Below are positions 1 through 3,924 of a DNA stretch of 7,041 nucleotides, one piece after another (within the stretch, counting starts at the first letter, position 1; each line of letters begins with the position of its first letter). The DNA is from Actinomycetes bacterium (GTDB lineage Bacteria > Actinomycetota > Acidimicrobiia > Acidimicrobiales > RAAP-2): assembly GCA_021805305.1 (NCBI GenBank), contig JAJZFO010000121.1, positions 1-7,041 of the forward strand, given 5' to 3'. The translations under genes were made by a program, and so were the position numbers. The notes under the pieces were generated by a model. It did no database searches, was not told where the DNA came from, and saw only the letters and a list, made by a program, of their open reading frames with translations.

Positions 1-46
1 CGGTACATGTAGTCTGAGTGTTCAGTCGACCACTCGCACCGTCACC

Positions 47-55
47 AAGGAAAGG
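47..55 (+). promoter_or_regulatory. Ribosome binding site that fixes the start of the first gene
   Basis: AAGGAAAGG lies 10 nt before the ATG at 66. The alternative in-frame GTG at 18 has no such site, so the ATG at 66 is preferred and removes 16 residues from the longest possible reading frame. Confidence 0.6.
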
Positions 56-65
56 CTCAATTCCC

Positions 66-842
66 ATGGCAAGAGACCGATATGAGGCCGTCGCGCGCAG
101 GAGTGATCACCGGCGACCGGCCACGAGATCCACCAGCGTCGCTCGTGTCGTTCGTGTCGTTCGTGTCGCACTCGCGAGTCTCGGGTTGATCACGGCGCCC
201 GCGATGGTGTTGGTAGGAACCGCCGCGGCCTCCATGACGGCACACGCCACGCTTGCGACGGCGAGGGAGGCACTCCTGGTCCCTTCCGACTTCCCCGCGT
301 CGTGGACGTCGACCAAGTCCACCAACGACAACTCTCCGATGCCGGGCGCCGCACAAATCGCTAGCTGTATCGGAGTGCCGCGTAGCGTCATCACCCGCAA
401 TCCACCTAACGTCAACAGTCCAGAGTTCGACGCGCCCAACCAACTGCTGGCCGTCGACGACACCGTCTCTATCTATCCCTCCGCTCACGCGGCGACCACC
501 GACTTCACCTCGCTGGCCAATCCCAAGACCCCCGGGTGTCTGGCACGCGTGGTGAACGGTTCCGCGAGGGCCACCATCGAGAAATCCTTCGGAGCCGCCA
601 GCCTGGTTGGTCCGATCAGAGTCACGAGGACGGCGTCGGCGTACTTCGCACCGGGGAGCGCGAACTTCACCATGACGATGGAACTCAAGGAGAAAGGGGT
701 TCAACTCATGCTCACCGCCACCTTGGTCGACTACGTCAAGGGCAACGAGGAGCAGACACTGACCCTGATATCGGTCGAGTCCGGCTTCCCGGCGGCGTTA
801 GCGATGCAGTTGACGCAGGACGCCAAGAGTCGACTGCAGTGA
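66..842 (+). CDS. Secreted or membrane-anchored protein, possible PknH-like extracellular sensor domain
   Basis: A 258-aa exported protein of unknown function. The N-terminus (about residues 1-27) is rich in Arg. It is followed by a long hydrophobic stretch (about 28-56) and a plausible signal peptidase site, AHA|T, after residue 61. The alternative is an uncleaved anchor with the rest outside the cell. The mature part is about 197 aa with only two cysteines (C101 in ASCIGV, C158 in PGCLARV), which could form a disulfide. The segment between them, with a YPSAHAATTDF stretch before the second Cys, resembles the 'hydrophobic-YPSAxxA...C' pattern of the PknH extracellular domain family, though that family usually has more cysteines. 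There is no kinase or other cytoplasmic domain. A 9-bp unit repeated three times encodes ARV-VRV-VRV at residues 26-34. The start at 66 is chosen for its Shine-Dalgarno. The gene is convergent with the LysR gene. Being a real exported protein is fairly sure; the family assignment is a weak inference. Confidence 0.75.
   Translation: MARDRYEAVARRSDHRRPATRSTSVARVVRVVRVALASLGLITAPAMVLVGTAAASMTAHATLATAREALLVPSDFPASWTSTKSTNDNSPMPGAAQIASCIGVPRSVITRNPPNVNSPEFDAPNQLLAVDDTVSIYPSAHAATTDFTSLANPKTPGCLARVVNGSARATIEKSFGAASLVGPIRVTRTASAYFAPGSANFTMTMELKEKGVQLMLTATLVDYVKGNEEQTLTLISVESGFPAALAMQLTQDAKSRLQ
141..167 (+). repeat. Three tandem 9-bp units inside the signal region
   Basis: The units are GCTCGTGTC, GTTCGTGTC and GTTCGTGTC. 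They are in frame and code for ARV, VRV, VRV just before the hydrophobic core of the export signal. Gain or loss of a unit would change the positive charge of the n-region without shifting the frame. Confidence 0.8.
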
Positions 843-858
843 TCAATTGACCCCTCGA

Positions 859-922
859 CGTGGTCCCTCGGCGTCGCAAGTACCTCTCGGCACCCATCGC
901 GCCACGGGAGTACTGGACCACG
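859..922. repeat. Interrupted inverted repeat between convergent genes, possible bidirectional terminator
   Basis: CGTGGTCC (859-866) pairs perfectly with GGACCACG (915-922). Directly inside the right arm, GTACT (910-914) pairs with AGTAC (879-883), leaving a 12-nt bulge on the left side only. The structure lies in the 118-bp gap between two genes that run toward each other, which is where a shared terminator would be expected. There is no T-run on either side, so intrinsic termination is not shown. Confidence 0.3.
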
Positions 923-960
923 CGACGATTCGGCCTTGACGCGACCTCGCGCGTCGTGGT

Positions 961-1863
961 TCACCCGGAGGTCGCGATACCCGCCAGGAGCTCCTTGGCG
1001 AGGGGACCCAGAGTCGTCCGCGCCCGCCAGACGGCGCGAATCGAGCGCGACAGGTGTAGTCCCCGGCACTCGATCGCGACGAGTCGCCGGTCGAGCAACT
1101 CGGCGCTCACGGCCAGTCGGCTCAACACCGCGGGGCCCAGACCAGCGGCGACGGCCGCCTTGATGGCCGTGGTGGAGGAGAACTCGACCGCGACCTGGGG
1201 AGCCAGGTGGTGCTCGGCTAGCGCCGCTTCGAGCACCTGACGCGTACCAGAGCCGTGCTCGCGACTCACCAGGGGTGTCTGGGCCAACATCTCGGCCGTG
1301 ATCGGCGTGCGGCGCCGGGCCCAGGGATGCGCGGGGGACACGACCACGACGAGTTCGTCGCGGTAGACGGTGCGGCCCTGTAGCCCCGCGGGCAGCGAGG
1401 GACCCTCGACGAATCCCAAGTCGACCTCGTCGCGTCCGAAGAGCTCCGCGACCTCGTCGGAGTTCGCCATGCGCAGTGAGACCGCCGCGGGTAACGAGGC
1501 GTAGAGCGGGGCGAGCCACACCGGCAAGAGGTACTCCGCGACGGTCAAGCTCGCCGCCAGACGCAGTTGGGAGTTCTGGTCCAGGCGCAACGCCTGGGCC
1601 CCACTCGTCAGCGTCCTCATCGCGCTCAGGACCTGATCGGCCCACCCGACGATGGCCAGGCCGTCGGCGGTCAAGCGCGCACCGGTCGTCTCGCGCTCGA
1701 CGAGGCGCAGTCCAAGGACGCGTTCGAGTTCGCGGATGCGCACGCTGGCCGCCGGTTGACTGATGTGATGACGAAGGGCGGCCTGGCGGATGGAGCCGGC
1801 CTCGGCCACGCTCACCAGGAGGTCCAGGGCGGCGAGGTCGGGCAACGGTTGGGCCAGGGCCAT
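961..1863 (-). CDS. LysR-family transcriptional regulator, YeiE-like by context
   Basis: A 300-aa LysR-type regulator of the usual length. Residues about 12-68 form the winged helix-turn-helix (LDLLVSVAEAGSIRQAAL, then SQPAASVRIRELERVLGLRL and the wing with ERETTGARLTADG). Residues about 95-295 match the periplasmic-binding-protein-like effector domain (LRLAASLTVAEYLLPVWLA, the segment with DEVDLGFVEGP, and REHGSGTR with a Ser/Gly-rich ligand loop). It is divergent from a YeiH-family exporter, as yeiE is from yeiH in enterobacteria, where YeiE has been described as a sulfite-responsive regulator. Control of the neighbour is therefore the leading inference, with sulfite or a related sulfur anion as the possible effector. 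No Shine-Dalgarno precedes the ATG at 1863. A TATAGT -10-like box ends 8 nt before it, so the mRNA may be leaderless. The family call is very safe; the effector is a guess. Confidence 0.95.
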   Translation of the reverse strand: MALAQPLPDLAALDLLVSVAEAGSIRQAALRHHISQPAASVRIRELERVLGLRLVERETTGARLTADGLAIVGWADQVLSAMRTLTSGAQALRLDQNSQLRLAASLTVAEYLLPVWLAPLYASLPAAVSLRMANSDEVAELFGRDEVDLGFVEGPSLPAGLQGRTVYRDELVVVVSPAHPWARRRTPITAEMLAQTPLVSREHGSGTRQVLEAALAEHHLAPQVAVEFSSTTAIKAAVAAGLGPAVLSRLAVSAELLDRRLVAIECRGLHLSRSIRAVWRARTTLGPLAKELLAGIATSG

Positions 1864-1946
1864 AAAGAGAGACTATAACGATGCCCCAATCGGCGTCTAC
1901 CCCCTCCTCGCGCCCGCCACGAGACTGGTGTCACTCGGGAGGCGAG
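1864..1946. promoter_or_regulatory. Divergent promoter region between the LysR and exporter genes
   Basis: An 83-bp gap if the exporter starts at 1947. Leftward, TATAGT (reverse complement of 1872-1877) sits 8 nt before the LysR ATG, placing +1 on or next to the start codon. Rightward, TATAAC (1874-1879) is a -10 candidate with a poor -35 (TTGGGC, 1849-1854, 19-bp spacer). It would start RNA near 1886, downstream of the in-frame ATG at 1881, which argues for the later start. The two -10 boxes overlap, so the promoters would compete. A short dyad, CGAT-N6-ATCG (1879-1892), is the only operator-like element seen, and it is not a clean T-N11-A LysR box. Confidence 0.45.
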
Positions 1947-3023
1947 ATGAGCGTACGATCCACAGCACCCACGATCCAGGGAATCACCGCGACGATGACG
2001 GGGTCCACCCGTCGCGTCGGCCCGGGACTCGCCCTGGCGAGCGCGATCGGATTGGGCGCGAGTGCGCTGGCCCACGTCATGCCGATCGTCGGCGCACCGG
2101 TCATCGCGATCCTGATCGGCATTCTCGTGGCCCTCGTCCGTCCCGCGAACGAGGGCCTGCGGCCGGGACTTCACGTCGCGAACAAGCGCGTCCTGCAAGT
2201 CGCCATCGTCCTGCTCGGCACGGGACTCTCGGTGCACCAAGTCACCTCGACGGGCCTGTCGTCACTGCCCGTCCTCCTGGGCACGCTCGTTATCGCGCTC
2301 CTCGCCGCGTGGCTGATCGGTCGCTGGCTCGGCGTGGTGGGCGACGTGCGAACCCTCATCGGCGTGGGCACGGCCATCTGTGGCGCCTCGGCCATCGCGG
2401 CCACCGACGCGGTGATCGACGCGCCCGAGCAGGACGTCGCCTACGCCGTCGCCACGATCTTCACCTTCAACGTCGTCGCGGTTCTGACCTTCCCGATCCT
2501 CGGTCACGCGCTGCACCTCTCGCAGCACTCCTTTGGGCTCCTCGCGGGCACCGCCGTCAACGACGTCTCCTCGGTGGTGGCCGCGTCGAGCGTCTACGGA
2601 CACGCGGCGTCCTCCTACGCGATCATCGTGAAGCTCTCACGCACCTTGATGATCATCCCCATCGCGCTCGGACTCGCCGCCTGGCGCACTCGTCAAGCGG
2701 AAAAGCCCGTCGTCACGAACGCGCACGACGCGACGACGGGCGCCGCCCGGTCACGCCTCGTCGACATCTTCCCCTGGTTCATCCTCTGGTTCGTCGGGGC
2801 GGTCGCCCTCAACAGCGTGGGGGTCATCTCTCACGGCGTGAGCCACGCGCTGGGCACCCTCGCCCAGTTGCTGATCGCCATCGCCCTCGCCGCGATCGGC
2901 CTGTCCACGCGCCTGCGCGATATCCGGCGCGCGGGACTTCGCCCCCTCGCCCTCGGCGCCAGCCTCTGGATCGTGGTCACCCTGGCGAGCCTGGGTCTGC
3001 AGTGGGCCACGGGCACGGCCTGA
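1947..3023 (+). CDS. yeiH: YeiH/UPF0324-family membrane protein, putative sulfate/sulfite exporter
   Basis: A 358-aa integral membrane protein of the UPF0324 (putative sulfate exporter) family, near the usual family length. Hydrophobic segments, numbered from the ATG at 1947, lie near residues 25-45, 49-64, 83-96, 107-128, 137-156, 166-189, 196-214, 227-246, 274-294, 302-321 and 331-351. Family hallmarks, as I recall them from E. coli YeiH, are LIGVGTAICGASAIAAT (Cys at about 145), YAVATIFTFNVVAVLTFP, the GTAVNDVSSVVAA stretch (GSTVHEVAQVVAA in YeiH) and the following KLSRTLMIIP helix. A charged loop (about 247-273) separates the two halves. The ATG at 1947 has GGGAGG (1937-1942) just upstream. 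An in-frame ATG at 1881 would add 22 polar residues but has no Shine-Dalgarno and lies before the predicted transcription start. Sulfate or sulfite export is the family label and rests mostly on context, so the substrate is unproven. Confidence 0.92.
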   Translation: MSVRSTAPTIQGITATMTGSTRRVGPGLALASAIGLGASALAHVMPIVGAPVIAILIGILVALVRPANEGLRPGLHVANKRVLQVAIVLLGTGLSVHQVTSTGLSSLPVLLGTLVIALLAAWLIGRWLGVVGDVRTLIGVGTAICGASAIAATDAVIDAPEQDVAYAVATIFTFNVVAVLTFPILGHALHLSQHSFGLLAGTAVNDVSSVVAASSVYGHAASSYAIIVKLSRTLMIIPIALGLAAWRTRQAEKPVVTNAHDATTGAARSRLVDIFPWFILWFVGAVALNSVGVISHGVSHALGTLAQLLIAIALAAIGLSTRLRDIRRAGLRPLALGASLWIVVTLASLGLQWATGTA

Positions 3024-3063
3024 GTCACCCCGGCCGACCGGTTCGACAATGAGGTGCGGCCCC

Positions 3064-3092
3064 TTGCGCAAGTCAACACTTGCGTCTATGAT
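3064..3092 (+). promoter_or_regulatory. Promoter of the SRPBCC-ArsR operon
   Basis: The -35 box is TTGCGC (3064-3069) and the -10 box is TATGAT (3087-3092, one mismatch to TATAAT), separated by exactly 17 bp. Transcription should begin near 3099. The -35 and spacer are covered by the first operator and the predicted start lies inside the second. Confidence 0.6.
3067..3084. promoter_or_regulatory. Operator 1, perfect 7-4-7 inverted repeat (probable ArsR site)
   Basis: CGCAAGT, 4-bp spacer CAAC, then ACTTGCG. It overlaps the -35/spacer. The left arm is also part of a 10-bp perfect palindrome, CTTGCGCAAG (3063-3072). The ArsR-type protein encoded at the end of the operon is the obvious candidate ligand. 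Confidence 0.7.
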
Positions 3093-3093
3093 G

Positions 3094-3111
3094 CGCAAGT
3101 ACGCACTTGCG
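3094..3111. promoter_or_regulatory. Operator 2, perfect 7-4-7 inverted repeat (probable ArsR site)
   Basis: CGCAAGT, spacer ACGC, then ACTTGCG: the same arms as operator 1, exactly 27 bp downstream, both flanked by G on the left and T on the right. It covers the predicted transcription start. A second, overlapping dyad, TACGCA-CT-TGCGTA (3100-3113), shares its right arm. Confidence 0.7.
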
Positions 3112-3116
3112 TAAAT

Positions 3117-3123
3117 AGGAGGG
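3117..3123 (+). promoter_or_regulatory. Strong ribosome binding site of the SRPBCC gene
   Basis: AGGAGGG is 7 nt before the ATG at 3131. It is the best Shine-Dalgarno in the window and suggests efficient translation once repression is lifted. Confidence 0.8.
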
Positions 3124-3130
3124 ACTGACG

Positions 3131-3613
3131 ATGAACCTAGAGAACGACCGGATCGAGCGCGACATCATGATCGCGGCCAGCGCCGAACGCGTGTGGGAGG
3201 TGCTCACGCTGCCCGAACACGTGGGCACGTGGTTCGGAACCGGCACGCCCATCGAGATCGACCTGCGCCCCGGGGGCGAGATGGTCCTGGACCACGGGAC
3301 GAACGGTCGATACCGCACCGTCTTCGTCGAGGTCGACGCGCCGCGTCGGCTCTCGTATCGGTGGGCCGAGGGCTACCCCGAGACTCGTGCGACTCCCGAC
3401 AACTCGACCTTGGTCGAGTTCACCATCACCCCGGTCTCCGAGCACGAGACGCGACTCGAGGTCGTCGAGAGCGGTTTCGCCACCCTGGTCGTACCCGAGG
3501 GTCGCGAGTGGGTCTCCTACGAGGGCCACCACCGAGGTTGGAGCGACGTCCTCGCTAAGGCCGCCGCGTACGCCGAGGGTCGCGACTTGACGCCCATCAT
3601 GTCCGCCTCGTGA
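3131..3613 (+). CDS. SRPBCC-domain protein of the AHSA1 type
   Basis: A 160-aa cytoplasmic protein made of one SRPBCC (START-like) domain of the AHSA1 subfamily. Visible landmarks are the first strand and helix, IERDIMIAASAERVWEVLT (residues about 7-25); the LPEHVGTWFGTG stretch after it; the RPGGEMVLDHG hairpin (about 48-58); the VDAPRRLSYRW element (about 67-77); LVEFTITP and TRLEVVESGF strands (about 93-115); and the long C-terminal helix beginning SYEGHHRGWSDVLAKAAAYA. The fold encloses a hydrophobic cavity for a small ligand, but the ligand of such stand-alone proteins is usually unknown and nothing here identifies it. It is the first gene of an operon with an ArsR-type regulator, a pairing common in bacteria. 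That suggests the SRPBCC protein binds, transports or modifies the compound to which the operon responds. The name 'activator of Hsp90 ATPase' should not be read literally. Confidence 0.92.
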   Translation: MNLENDRIERDIMIAASAERVWEVLTLPEHVGTWFGTGTPIEIDLRPGGEMVLDHGTNGRYRTVFVEVDAPRRLSYRWAEGYPETRATPDNSTLVEFTITPVSEHETRLEVVESGFATLVVPEGREWVSYEGHHRGWSDVLAKAAAYAEGRDLTPIMSAS

Positions 3614-3924
3614 CCCCCGTCGACGGCGTCCTGCGCGCGCTCGATGATCCGACGCGCCGGGCGCTGCTCGATGACCTGGCCCAGCACGGCACGGCCACCG
3701 CGACGTCCCTGTCGTCACGCTTGCCGGTGTCGCGTCAGGCCGTCGTGCAGCACCTCGACGTCCTCTCGCGCGCCGGCCTGGTGCGCGGCGCTCGCCACGG
3801 GCGCGAGCGACACTACGTCCTGCGCAGCGACCCGATCAAGGAGACGGCGCGTTGGCTCGACGACCTGGCGGCCACCTGGGACCGCCGTCTCGCGTCCATC
3901 AAGTCGGTCGCGGAGTCACCGTGA
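3610..3924 (+). CDS. ArsR-family repressor, non-metal type
   Basis: A 104-aa winged-helix regulator of normal ArsR length. The opening LRALDDPTRRALLDDLA (residues about 8-24) is the family's signature first helix. TATSLSSRLPVSRQAVVQHLDVLSRAGLV (about 30-58) is the helix-turn-helix with the recognition helix from S41. RGARHGRERHYVLR (about 59-72) is the wing. There are no cysteines, so the CxC metal sites of arsenic/cadmium sensors are absent and an organic ligand or a fixed-affinity autorepressor is more likely. The GTG start overlaps the preceding stop (GTGA, 3610-3613) and has no Shine-Dalgarno of its own, pointing to translational coupling. The two operators upstream of the operon make it a likely repressor of its own transcript. 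Its 3' end overlaps the convergent EAL gene by 26 bp. Confidence 0.93.
   Translation: MTPVDGVLRALDDPTRRALLDDLAQHGTATATSLSSRLPVSRQAVVQHLDVLSRAGLVRGARHGRERHYVLRSDPIKETARWLDDLAATWDRRLASIKSVAESP

Noticed and set aside
731..1645. 304-aa minus-strand frame overlapping the LysR gene
   Set aside because: Arg/Gly-rich shadow of the LysR coding sequence with no domain.
3041..3050. GTTCGACAAT resembling a tRNA T-loop
   Set aside because: No acceptor stem, D-arm or anticodon arm can be built around it.
1790..3052. 420-aa Arg-rich plus-strand frame over the exporter gene
   Set aside because: Low-complexity Arg/His/Pro-rich shadow. The overlapping frame encodes a convincing YeiH-family membrane protein.
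3032..3061. GGCCG...CGGCC hairpin after the exporter stop
   Set aside because: Only 5 bp with a 20-nt loop and no T-run, so not a credible terminator.
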